Under the pieces are notes generated by a model. It worked only from the letters and a program-made list of their open reading frames with translations, ran no database searches and was not told the DNA's origin. The position numbers and the translations under genes were made by a program. A stretch of 13,438 nt of DNA from an uncultured Xanthobacteraceae bacterium (GTDB taxonomy: Bacteria; Pseudomonadota; Alphaproteobacteria; Rhizobiales; Xanthobacteraceae), in contig CATPBC010000384.1 of assembly GCA_955652195.1 (NCBI GenBank), positions 1-13,438 on the forward strand, given 5' to 3'. Shown here piece after piece: positions 6,522-13,438 of this stretch. Within the stretch, counting starts at the first letter, position 1; the number at the start of each line of letters is the position of its first letter.

Positions 6522-8039
6522 CTAATTTGGCTGATTATAAACTTGGACAGCGCTCGTTTGCACAGCCGGCGAAGATTGTGGCCTCCGCAAATATTCGCCG
6601 CGGGGCGGGCCAACGATCTTTCCATCAGCATAAATCAAGGCCCCTCTGAGAAAGGTATTTTTTACGCGACCGGAAAGCTCAATACCTTCGAAAGGCGAAT
6701 AACCTTGATGAGACTCGGATTCTGCAGCTCGCACGACAAAGGTGGAATGTGGGTCAACGAGGACAATGTCTGCGTCGTAGCCGGGCGCAATATCGCCTTT
6801 GCTGAGCAAGCCGAATCGCTTTGCAGGATTCCAACTCAACAATTCGGCCATACGGTTGTACGACATGCCTCGTCTGCAGCCTTCACTTAGCACCCCCGAG
6901 AGTAGATATTCGGTGCCACCGAATCCCGATTTTGCCAGCCAAATATTGTTCGGATCATCCCTTGACCATTTCTGTTCCGCAGAGCAGCAGGCGTGATCGC
7001 TTACGATCCAATCGACCTTGCGATCGAGCACGGCCTCCCAGAGCGCCTCGACGTCTTCGCGTGGCCGAATCGGCGGATTGACTTTTGCGTGAACAGCGCA
7101 GGCGCAGCTTGTATCAAGCAAAAGATGTCCAACGGTCACCTCGCGACGAAAAGCAATATGTGGAAACACTTGTTGCATAATCCATGCAGCTTGCATCGCC
7201 TTACGCGAGCTGAGATGTAAGAGATTGATGTTTGGACAATTCGTTTCGTTTGCGAGATAAGAGGCTATCCAAATTGCCAAACCTTCGGAGTGTGGCGGAC
7301 GCGCGGCACTGTAAGCGGATAGCCCGGTCAACTTGCCATCACGTTCTACAATCTTCGTATAGGCATTCAGAATTTCCGCTAATTCACAGTGAAGACTAAC
7401 GCTAATGTAAGATGACTTCTCGGGAAATTTTTCCATCAAACGCTGAGCCGACCTCATAATGAATTCAAAGTGCGCGATATCGTAGCGATCATCTGGACCA
7501 ATCATCAAAAACTCGTTTTGCTGAGATGAGCGCCCATGCAGTCCGTAGCCGCCATAGAACATAAATATCTTAAACGAGGTAATGCCGTGATCGACGATCA
7601 GATCCTCCATTTCTGCGATATGAGCAGCTTCGATTGGTGCGATGTGATAGCCATAGTCGACCCAGAATCGTCCGTTGGATTGCTTGAATACTTCGGGCAT
7701 GAACTCGCGATAGGGACCACCACGATTCAAATAATAGTGGCCCGTTCTCATGTAGTTCAGACTTGAGGTGACTCCGCCCATCGCTGCTGCCTTGCTTTCC
7801 GAAACAGCGTCTTCGGCAAGCGGCGAATAAATTCCAATGTGCATGTGGGCATCGACGCAGCCCGGAAAGGCCAAATAGTTACGACCGTCAAAAGTCTGTT
7901 CTGCTTGCTCGGCCAGGAGATCATGCGCAAGACGATTGACCTTGCCGTCTTTAATGCCAATGTCGAGAGAATCGATCGAAGTCTTATTCGGACGAGCGAC
8001 ACGAACATTTTTTATGATGAGATCGAACAATTTCGACAT
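6522..8039 (-). CDS. Hydantoinase/dihydropyrimidinase-type cyclic amidohydrolase
   Basis: 505 residues, somewhat longer than the usual roughly 460-480 for this family. These metal-dependent cytoplasmic enzymes open cyclic amide rings (dihydropyrimidines, hydantoins, allantoin-like ureides). The binuclear metal site is complete: D-A-H65-M-H67-I-G, carboxylated lysine K157 in SFKIFMFYGG, H217 in LHCE, H275 in LLHLSS and D348 in VSDHA. KVNPPIR (319-325) is the family's K-x-x-P-P-L/I-R block. The start at 8039 has GAGGA 7 nt upstream and gives MSKLFDLIIKNVRV, the usual amidohydrolase beginning; the frame extends 15 codons further without signal. It lies 71 nt after the isocitrate lyase-like gene on the same strand, so probably the last gene of the Liv operon. 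Its bases are poorer in GC than neighbours (21/60 and 24/60 in two lines I counted), which suggests separate acquisition. Substrate unknown. Confidence 0.92.
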   Translation of the reverse strand: MSKLFDLIIKNVRVARPNKTSIDSLDIGIKDGKVNRLAHDLLAEQAEQTFDGRNYLAFPGCVDAHMHIGIYSPLAEDAVSESKAAAMGGVTSSLNYMRTGHYYLNRGGPYREFMPEVFKQSNGRFWVDYGYHIAPIEAAHIAEMEDLIVDHGITSFKIFMFYGGYGLHGRSSQQNEFLMIGPDDRYDIAHFEFIMRSAQRLMEKFPEKSSYISVSLHCELAEILNAYTKIVERDGKLTGLSAYSAARPPHSEGLAIWIASYLANETNCPNINLLHLSSRKAMQAAWIMQQVFPHIAFRREVTVGHLLLDTSCACAVHAKVNPPIRPREDVEALWEAVLDRKVDWIVSDHACCSAEQKWSRDDPNNIWLAKSGFGGTEYLLSGVLSEGCRRGMSYNRMAELLSWNPAKRFGLLSKGDIAPGYDADIVLVDPHSTFVVRAAESESHQGYSPFEGIELSGRVKNTFLRGALIYADGKIVGPPRGEYLRRPQSSPAVQTSAVQVYNQPN

Positions 8040-8046
8040 AGAGCTT

Positions 8047-8051
8047 TCCTC
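8047..8051 (-). promoter_or_regulatory. Ribosome-binding site of the cyclic amidohydrolase gene
   Basis: GAGGA on the minus strand, 7 nt before the ATG at 8039. It fixes the start against the longer open frame beginning at 8084. Confidence 0.7.
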
Positions 8052-8110
8052 ATCAGTCAATGCATGCTCGTGACCGCGGCTCAAGCGTTGCTATACGCTG
8101 AATGGACCCA

Positions 8111-8980
8111 TTACGCTTCATAACGTTTGCCCATAGCGAGCAATTCGGGTGTCTCAATTAAATCATTAAGTCCGGTGAAATCGAGCATGCGCTCGCTAAA
8201 GGGCTCCGAACTGCCATGTGTTGCCAAGGAGGCGTAATATTCGCTCGCCATTCGGCCCAGCGCTCGTACGATGCCACCGGGAAAGATCACCAGCGCGAAG
8301 CCAATCGCCTCAAGCTCTGCTGCTGACAACGGCGGTGTCTTGCCGCCTTCTACAATATTGGCCATCAACGGTGCCGTTTTGCCTAAAGCGGAGACTATGC
8401 GGTTGAGATCCTCACGGGTCTTCGGTGCTTCGACGAACAGCAGATCGGCCCCGGCCTCCCGATAGGCGATCGCACGCTCGATTGCCGGATCGAATCCTTC
8501 GACGGCAATGGCGTCGGTGCGGGCGATGATGATCGTGTCGCGCGAGCGCCGTGCGTCGAGCGCTGCATGCAGCTTGCCACACATTTCCGCTGCCGGAATC
8601 AAGGTCTTGCCGACGAGATGCCCGCAGCGCTTGGGAAAATCCTGATCCTCGATCTGGATCGCGTTGGCGCCGAAGCGTTCGAATTCTCGCACCGTACGAG
8701 CGACGTTGAGGGCATTGCCGTAGCCGGTGTCGGCGTCGACGATCAGATGCGCGGCGACGCGATCGCGGATCAACGCTACCGTTGCCGCGACCTCGTTCAT
8801 GCTGACGAGACCGATATCGGGGCGGCCGAGCCGCGTATAGGCGATCGCTGCGCCGGAAACATAGAGGGTCGCGAAACCGGCCTGCATGGCGACCAGGGCT
8901 GTGAACGAATCGTAAATGCCCGGCGCAACGACGATAGGTTTGCGGGCGAGGCGGGATCGTAGGGTTTCCGCATCAGCCAT
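8111..8980 (-). CDS. Isocitrate lyase/PEP mutase superfamily enzyme
   Basis: 289 residues, the usual size for short members (2-methylisocitrate lyase, oxaloacetate decarboxylase, carboxyphosphonoenolpyruvate mutase types). These Mg-dependent TIM-barrel enzymes cleave or form C-C or C-P bonds next to a carboxylate. Visible signatures: VVAPGIYDSFTALVA (17-31), YVSGAAIA (40-47), VDADTGYGN (D82, D84; Mg site), IEDQDFPKRCGH (E111, D112 and the K117-R-C119-G-H121 catalytic loop) and ARTDA (about 154-158). The intact KRCGH Cys favours a lyase over a phosphonate mutase, but the reaction stays open. The ATG at 8980 comes 2 nt after the livF stop with only a weak GGA upstream, so translation is probably coupled to livF. 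Expected role: a late carbon-carbon cleavage in breakdown of the compound brought in by the Liv transporter (inference). Confidence 0.92.
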   Translation of the reverse strand: MADAETLRSRLARKPIVVAPGIYDSFTALVAMQAGFATLYVSGAAIAYTRLGRPDIGLVSMNEVAATVALIRDRVAAHLIVDADTGYGNALNVARTVREFERFGANAIQIEDQDFPKRCGHLVGKTLIPAAEMCGKLHAALDARRSRDTIIIARTDAIAVEGFDPAIERAIAYREAGADLLFVEAPKTREDLNRIVSALGKTAPLMANIVEGGKTPPLSAAELEAIGFALVIFPGGIVRALGRMASEYYASLATHGSSEPFSERMLDFTGLNDLIETPELLAMGKRYEA

Positions 8981-8982
8981 GA

Positions 8983-9696
8983 TTACATTCCGAGATAGGT
9001 ACGCTTGAGATCGGGATCATTGGCGATTTGGGCCGCCGGTCCCTCAAGCACGAACCGGCCATTGTCGAGGATGTAAGCGCGCTGCGCCACCTCCAGGCTC
9101 TGAACCACATTCTGTTCTATCAATAAGACGGCAATCCCCTGAGCGTTGATATTTTTGATCAGAACAAACAGTTCTTCGACCAGCAGCGGCGAAAGCCCGA
9201 GCGATGGCTCATCGAGGATCAGGAGCTCTGGCTCTGCCATCAAGCCCCGTCCGATTGCAAGCATTTGCTGCTCCCCGCCGGACAAGGTACCGGCGCGCTG
9301 GGATTGCCGCTCGCTGAGCCGCGGAAAGATCGAAAACACCCGATTTCGATTAACGTTGCGACGGCTGCGGCCGCGACGGTACGCGCCGAGATCCAAATTC
9401 TCACGCACGGTCATATTTGGAAAGATACGCCGGCCCTCCGGTACCTGAATGAGACCACGGGCTACAATCTCCGCTGGCTGTGCGCGCTCGATGGCATCGT
9501 CCTTAAAGCGGATGGTGCCAGCCCACGGCCGTGTCACCCCGGAGATCGCCCGGCTCATTGTCGATTTGCCGGCGCCGTTCGCTCCCAGCACGGTAACAAT
9601 CTCGCTAGGCTTCACGTGGAAATCGACACCACGCAGGATTTCCGTGCTGCCATAGCCAGTGTGCAAGCCGTCCACCAAGAGCAAAGGTTTAGCCAT
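8983..9696 (-). CDS. livF: Liv-type ABC transporter ATP-binding protein LivF
   Basis: 237 residues, the normal LivF length. One of two cytoplasmic ATPases driving a branched-chain-amino-acid-type (HAAT) importer. Walker A GANGAGKST (38-46), Q-loop region around PEGRRIFPNMTVREN (86-100), signature LSGGEQQ (138-144), Walker B LLILDEP (158-164, catalytic E163) and LLIEQN at the switch, where LivF proteins usually carry Gln in place of the His of other ABC ATPases. The ATG at 9696 overlaps the livG stop by 8 nt (ATGGCTAA). In this kind of operon the substrate need not be an amino acid; amides, urea-like compounds and aromatic acids also use HAAT importers. All catalytic motifs look intact. Confidence 0.95.
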   Translation of the reverse strand: MAKPLLLVDGLHTGYGSTEILRGVDFHVKPSEIVTVLGANGAGKSTMSRAISGVTRPWAGTIRFKDDAIERAQPAEIVARGLIQVPEGRRIFPNMTVRENLDLGAYRRGRSRRNVNRNRVFSIFPRLSERQSQRAGTLSGGEQQMLAIGRGLMAEPELLILDEPSLGLSPLLVEELFVLIKNINAQGIAVLLIEQNVVQSLEVAQRAYILDNGRFVLEGPAAQIANDPDLKRTYLGM

Positions 9697-10444
9697 GGCC
9701 GGCCCCCGAAATCATCCTGGCCGCGGCCCCGTGACCGAGATAAGCCTCGATCACCTGCCGATCGGCGGCAACCTGTTGCGGTGTCCCCTCGGCAATGATG
9801 CGACCCTCCGCGAGGACCAAGACCTGCTCGGCGAGAGTCATGACCGCCTGCATGACATGCTCGATCATCAGGATCGTCACGCCCCAATCTGCGATCTTGC
9901 GGATCACCGGCACCATGTCGCGGATTTCAGACGGGTTCAGTCCGGCTAAAACCTCATCCAGAAGCACTAGTCTCGGCTTTGTGGCGAGTGCGCGAGCGAG
10001 CTCAAGCCGCTTGCGCCCTGCCACCGTCAGCGTTGCGGCAGATTGCTCAAGCTGCGTACCAAGACCAACCGCATATGCGACTTCACCGGCGGCCGCGAGC
10101 GCATCGACACGGTTCGGTCGCGCAAGGTGTGCGCCGACGGCGATATTTTCACGCACGGTCAAACCCGCGAACGGCTGAACGATCTGGAAAGTGCGAGCGA
10201 TACCGCGACGCGCAAGCATGTGTGGCGCTGCGCCGGTGATGTCGGCGCCGTCGTAAACAATCCTTCCTTCATCCGGTGTCAAGAATCCCGAAATTATCGC
10301 GAACAAGGTTGTTTTGCCGGCGCCATTGGGCCCAATCAAAGCCGTGATACGGCCAGGCCTGACATTGAACGAAGCTTTGTCGACGGCGAGCAGTCCACCG
10401 AAGCGCTTTGAGATAGCGTAAATACGCAGCAGCATCTCAGCCAT
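9689..10444 (-). CDS. livG: Liv-type ABC transporter ATP-binding protein LivG
   Basis: 251 residues from the ATG at 10444. Walker A GPNGAGKTT (38-46), Q-loop Q87 in ARTFQIVQPF, Walker B LVLLDE (159-164) followed by VLAGLNP, and switch His196 in ILMIEH. The signature helix reads LTVAGRKRLELARAL (from 139) instead of LSGGQ, a departure also present, from memory, in a subgroup of rhizobial LivG-like proteins; ATP-site function is not obviously lost because LivF supplies a canonical LSGGE. The frame extends to 10582, but those 46 residues overlap livM and look like out-of-frame coding. The 10444 start gives an 8-nt overlap with the livM stop (ATGGCTGA), mirroring the livG/livF junction. A second ATG three codons on (10435) is possible. 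Confidence 0.94.
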   Translation of the reverse strand: MAEMLLRIYAISKRFGGLLAVDKASFNVRPGRITALIGPNGAGKTTLFAIISGFLTPDEGRIVYDGADITGAAPHMLARRGIARTFQIVQPFAGLTVRENIAVGAHLARPNRVDALAAAGEVAYAVGLGTQLEQSAATLTVAGRKRLELARALATKPRLVLLDEVLAGLNPSEIRDMVPVIRKIADWGVTILMIEHVMQAVMTLAEQVLVLAEGRIIAEGTPQQVAADRQVIEAYLGHGAAARMISGAGHG

Positions 10445-11417
10445 GATGGTGCTCTGGGACAGACGGAGGACGGAAACGTCGCGGGACCAGCGCGGAGAGC
10501 AGTCCGGCAATGCCGCGCGGCGCCAAGCCAACGACGGCGATGAGAAGCAATCCGTAGATCGCAAGGTCGAGCCCGGGCGCACCTCCGGTCACGAGCTTGG
10601 TACTCTCGCCGAGCATCTTGATGATGAGTGCACCCAAGAGCGGTCCGAACAAAGTTCCGACGCCGCCGACGATCGGAGCGAGCAGAGCATCGATCGAAAT
10701 CCAGGTGCCGTAGGCGATGGCGGCATCGAGGAACAGGAAATATTGTGCATAAAAGCAACCGGCTGCCGCCGTGATGGCGGCTGAAACAATCATGGCGGCG
10801 AGCTTGACGCTGAACGTATCGACGCCAAGTGCCCTGGCGGCATCCTCGTTCTCGCGGATGGCGACGAGATAGGCGCCAAAGCGGCTGTTCTCGATGCCAC
10901 GCACCACGATCAGCGACAGGCCGACGAGGCCGAGTGCGATCCAGTAAAACGGCGCGCGGCTTTGAAACTGAAATGCCTCGGGCCGCAGATCGAGCTTGAT
11001 CAAGGTGCCGACGCCGGCGCCAGTGATCGGCGCGACGCTGGCGACAATGCGCAGCACTTCGGCAAAGGCCAGCGTCACCAGGGAGAAATAAGAGCCCCGC
11101 AGCCCCCATCGAAAACTTAACGCGCCGATTACAATGCCGACCAACGCGCCCGCGGCAATACCGATAAGAAGGCCGAACCAGGCATTGATGCCATACTGCA
11201 CCTGAAGGATAGCCGTCACGTAGGCGCCGGTGCCGAAGAATGCAGCGTGACCGAACGAATATTGCCCACCATAGCCACCAAGCAGGTTCCAACCCTGTCC
11301 GGCGAGAGCGATCAGTAACGTCACCACCAGGAAATTCAACACCACATTGGATGCGGTGACGAATGGTACGAGGGCGAGCACCGCCACAACGACGAAGATC
11401 GGCAGATACGTTTTCAC
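10437..11417 (-). CDS. livM: Liv-type ABC transporter permease LivM
   Basis: 326 residues from a GTG at 11417. Inner-membrane permease subunit, pairing with LivH. About eight to nine hydrophobic segments, the family block GGYGGQYSFGHAAFFGTGAY (48-66 region) and the cytoplasmic coupling loop FGAYLVAIRENEDAARALG (180-198) that contacts the ATPases. The frame stays open to an ATG at 11684, but those extra 89 residues are Arg/Asp-rich out-of-frame coding inside livH. The GTG forms a GTGA overlap with the livH stop (4 nt), the classic coupling arrangement, with GAGCAGG just upstream. The C-terminus is a basic, soluble tail ending EHHHG. Confidence 0.94.
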   Translation of the reverse strand: MKTYLPIFVVVAVLALVPFVTASNVVLNFLVVTLLIALAGQGWNLLGGYGGQYSFGHAAFFGTGAYVTAILQVQYGINAWFGLLIGIAAGALVGIVIGALSFRWGLRGSYFSLVTLAFAEVLRIVASVAPITGAGVGTLIKLDLRPEAFQFQSRAPFYWIALGLVGLSLIVVRGIENSRFGAYLVAIRENEDAARALGVDTFSVKLAAMIVSAAITAAAGCFYAQYFLFLDAAIAYGTWISIDALLAPIVGGVGTLFGPLLGALIIKMLGESTKLVTGGAPGLDLAIYGLLLIAVVGLAPRGIAGLLSALVPRRFRPPSVPEHHHG

Positions 11418-12286
11418 GCCTGCTCGCCGAACAAACCGCTGGGGCGCACCAGCAGCATGACGATAAACATCACAAAAATTCCGATCTGCCCAAGCGATTG
11501 GCCGAGAAACATGCTGGAGAAACTTTCCACCACGCCAACAAATAGCCCCCCGACGAGGGCGCCGAGGATCGAGCCCATGCCGCCGAGCACTACGATCGTG
11601 AAGGCGATCAATACGAAGGCATCGCCCGCCGTCGGGTTCACGTAATAGGTCGGGATCAGCAGGCAGGCCGCTATGGCAACGCAAGCGGTGCCCAATCCGA
11701 AAGTAACCGCGTGAATGTGTGCTACATCAATGCCGGCGAGTTCGGCGCCGAGTTTTTCCTTGGCCACTGCACGGATGGCTTTGCCGGTATCTGTCCATTG
11801 CATGAATATCCACAGTACGGATGCCACTACCAGGACTGCGACGAAAGCGATAACGCGTGGCACTGCGAGAAAGGCGGTGCCAATCTCGATCACATCAAAC
11901 GCGTAGGGCAGGTTTATCGTGCGGGTGTCGGCACGGAACACGTACAGCAGCAAATTCTCGATTATGATGGCAAGACCAAGTGTGACTAGCAGATAATTGC
12001 GGTCCTCGCCGTGGGCCGTCGGTCCGATGATAAAGCGCTGCAAGCCGTAGCCAATAAGGAAAAACAGCGGCGCGATGATGAGCACAGCCAGATAAGGATC
12101 GAGACCGACCAGCGCGTAGGCAAAGAATGCGGCAAACATCGCTGCGGTCAACAGTGTGCCGTGGGCGAAATTAATGATGTGCAACACACCGTAGATCAAT
12201 GTCAGTCCAAGCGCGATCAGCGCGTAGATGGCGCCGGTCATCAAGCCGTTGAGGAGCGCCGGGACGAGAATGACCGGAGACAGCAT
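11414..12286 (-). CDS. livH: Liv-type ABC transporter permease LivH
   Basis: 290 residues, the normal LivH length. Integral inner-membrane permease with about eight hydrophobic segments (for example 5-33, 44-60, 64-82, 98-117, 145-164, 194-215, 224-255, 267-281). The N-terminal block LNGLMTGAIYALIALGLTL followed by IYGVLHIINFAHG is diagnostic for the family, and the coupling loop GKAIRAVAKEKLGAELAGID (168-187) is intact. The start at 12286 has AAGG about 6 nt upstream. It lies 35 nt after the stop of the binding-protein gene, with a strong hairpin in the junction, and overlaps livM by 4 nt. Confidence 0.95.
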   Translation of the reverse strand: MLSPVILVPALLNGLMTGAIYALIALGLTLIYGVLHIINFAHGTLLTAAMFAAFFAYALVGLDPYLAVLIIAPLFFLIGYGLQRFIIGPTAHGEDRNYLLVTLGLAIIIENLLLYVFRADTRTINLPYAFDVIEIGTAFLAVPRVIAFVAVLVVASVLWIFMQWTDTGKAIRAVAKEKLGAELAGIDVAHIHAVTFGLGTACVAIAACLLIPTYYVNPTAGDAFVLIAFTIVVLGGMGSILGALVGGLFVGVVESFSSMFLGQSLGQIGIFVMFIVMLLVRPSGLFGEQA

Positions 12287-12309
12287 GATGCCTTGTGCGC
12301 TCTACCGAC

Positions 12310-12334
12310 GCCGCTCGCCGCTTAGGCGGGCGGC
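12310..12334 (-). promoter_or_regulatory. Intercistronic hairpin over the stop codon of the binding-protein gene
   Basis: On the minus strand GCCGCCCGCC, loop TAAGC, GGCGAGCGGC: a 10-bp GC-rich stem with one C-A mismatch, the loop containing the TAA stop. No T-run follows, so it is not a classical terminator. Such structures between a binding-protein gene and its permease genes can protect the upstream mRNA or attenuate read-through, giving more binding protein than permease. That role is inferred. Confidence 0.5.
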
Positions 12335-13438
12335 ATCGGGAATATAGGCTTTGCCGAGGCGAATGCCGCGGGGAGGATCACCTGGATGTTGTTGCCTTGC
12401 ACCTGGGTATTAACGGGTGCTGCACCCTGGTTCTGGCCATCGATGAATTTCGTCGGACCATAGGGCATGACGTGCCCGCTGAAGGTAGAGCTTGCAAGTG
12501 CAATGGTGATCCTCGCCCGATCTGTGCTGACGGCGCGCTCGATCGCATCGGCGAGCAGCAGGATGCAGGAATAGTTCATATAGACTTCGTAGGTATAGAA
12601 CTGCCCTTTGTCTTCCACCTTCTTCTTCAGCGCCAAAGCTTTGGGATTCTTCGGATCGAACCAGTGGTTGCAATCCATGATGTATTGCGCCGCTTCTGGG
12701 AATTCCTTGACGAATTTGTAGGATGAAGCGGCACCGCCAAGCACCGAATAGATTCCCTTTTGTCGCACGCGCTGCTGCTGCATGGTACGTGCGAGCAGTA
12801 CGTATTCATTGTAATAGTTCGCAGGAATGACGAGGTCGGGATTCTGCGCCTTGATCTTGAGTACGACGTTCTCGAATTCACGGGTCGGCGTCGGGTGCGG
12901 AATGGTCTCCAAGACCTGGAAGCCGCGGTCCGGCAGTTGTGTATTCAGGAGCTTCGCCAGACCGGCGCCGAATGCGGAGTCCTCGTGCACAATCATGACG
13001 GTTTTTGCTGGCTTGCCTGCTTGATCATTGATGCTCACGAGATTGTCGAGCGCAGTCTTGGCAATTACGCCGAAGCCCGGACCAAAGCGGAAGGTATTTT
13101 TCAATCCGCGCGTGACAATGCTGTCGACCACGCCGACATCGACGACATAGGGCAGATCGTATCGGGCTGCCGTCTGTGTCGCGGAAAGGCAAATCGCACT
13201 GGCATAGCCGCCGACCACGGCGCAGACGCCAGCCTCGTTCATTTTTTCAACCTCGGCATTGCCGCCATCGGGCGTCGATTGCGCGTCGCCGAATATGGGA
13301 TCGATCTTGGCGCCGCCCAATGCCTTGATGCCGCCAGCTCCGTTGATTTCGTCGATCGCCATTGTCGCGCCGAGGCGGCCCTGCTGGCCGGAATAGGATA
13401 ACGCGCCGGACACCGGATGCAGCACGCCGATTTTCACC
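12322..13438 (-). CDS. Liv-type periplasmic substrate-binding protein, 5' end cut by window edge
   Basis: 371 residues are visible, ending at TAA (12322). Type 1 periplasmic binding protein of the LivK/AmiC/urea-binding class (Peripla_BP_6 fold), which feeds the LivHMGF importer encoded downstream. The visible sequence begins KIGVLHPVSGALSYSGQQ, the typical first beta strand of the mature protein. The in-frame GTG at 13437 is therefore probably an internal Val, and the signal peptide lies beyond the edge. Other family features are GATMAIDEINGAGGI (23-37), VVGGYASA near residue 75 in place of the usual GxxxS ligand stretch, and a C-terminal VQGNNIQVILP strand. VHEDSAFG (about 150-157) is the conserved second-domain strand. 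The ligand cannot be deduced; the gene neighbourhood suggests an amide, ureide or acid rather than necessarily leucine. Confidence 0.93.
   Translation of the reverse strand, partial: VKIGVLHPVSGALSYSGQQGRLGATMAIDEINGAGGIKALGGAKIDPIFGDAQSTPDGGNAEVEKMNEAGVCAVVGGYASAICLSATQTAARYDLPYVVDVGVVDSIVTRGLKNTFRFGPGFGVIAKTALDNLVSINDQAGKPAKTVMIVHEDSAFGAGLAKLLNTQLPDRGFQVLETIPHPTPTREFENVVLKIKAQNPDLVIPANYYNEYVLLARTMQQQRVRQKGIYSVLGGAASSYKFVKEFPEAAQYIMDCNHWFDPKNPKALALKKKVEDKGQFYTYEVYMNYSCILLLADAIERAVSTDRARITIALASSTFSGHVMPYGPTKFIDGQNQGAAPVNTQVQGNNIQVILPAAFASAKPIFPMPPA

Noticed and set aside
10445..10582. 46-residue N-terminal extension of LivG
   Set aside because: It overlaps livM, lacks family similarity and is replaced by the ATG at 10444 with a compact overlap.
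10336..11292. 318-residue minus-strand frame, Arg- and Trp-rich
   Set aside because: It is an out-of-frame reading of livM; the livM frame has membrane segments and family motifs.
11418..11684. 89-residue N-terminal extension of LivM
   Set aside because: It lies inside livH in another frame and is Arg/Asp-rich; the GTG at 11417 overlapping the livH stop gives the normal protein.
12760..13401. 213-residue plus-strand frame
   Set aside because: It is antisense to the binding-protein gene, has no recognisable motif and is a shadow of the real frame.

Overview
The window is about 60% GC over most of its length and looks like a soil or plant-associated alphaproteobacterium of the Hyphomicrobiales, probably Bradyrhizobium-like. 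This rests on gene content and base composition only: several stand-alone Bug/TctC periplasmic binding proteins, a branched-chain-amino-acid-type (Liv) ABC transporter in a catabolic operon, and short, tightly packed operons. No rRNA, tRNA, transposase, integrase, phage gene or CRISPR array was seen. Every gene I accept lies on the minus strand, so transcription runs from high to low coordinates.

Right part (13438 down to about 6522): a Liv-type ABC importer in the order binding protein, livH, livM, livG, livF. It is followed after 2 nt by an isocitrate lyase/PEP mutase superfamily enzyme, and 71 nt later by a hydantoinase/dihydropyrimidinase-type cyclic amidohydrolase. livH/livM overlap by 4 nt, and livM/livG and livG/livF by 8 nt each, so they should be translationally coupled. 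A GC-rich hairpin covers the stop codon of the binding-protein gene and may set its level relative to the permease genes. The simplest reading is an uptake-and-degradation operon for a cyclic amide or ureide, or for an organic acid derived from one; the substrate cannot be read from sequence. The amidohydrolase gene is visibly poorer in GC than its neighbours.

Middle (about 6521 to 5648): a gene-poor stretch containing one small possible zinc-ribbon protein, a hairpin repeat, and a 13-bp perfect inverted repeat whose copies bracket roughly 630 bp.

Left part (5647 to 1): three Bug/TctC-type solute-binding proteins with no TctA/TctB membrane partner in the window. They are separated by two small genes and followed by a cysteine-type sulfatase that runs off the left edge. 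The small genes are a 70-residue protein of unknown function and a chimeric protein with a histone-H1-like Lys/Arg-rich tail joined to an EF-Tu-domain-2-like barrel. The sulfatase overlaps the first Bug gene by 11 nt, so the two may serve one sulfate-ester substrate.

The most unusual object is the H1-tail/EF-Tu-like chimera at 2661-3185. I found no convincing complete new defence, mobile or regulatory system. Several gene starts were set downstream of the longest open frame, using ribosome-binding sites, gene overlaps and family length.
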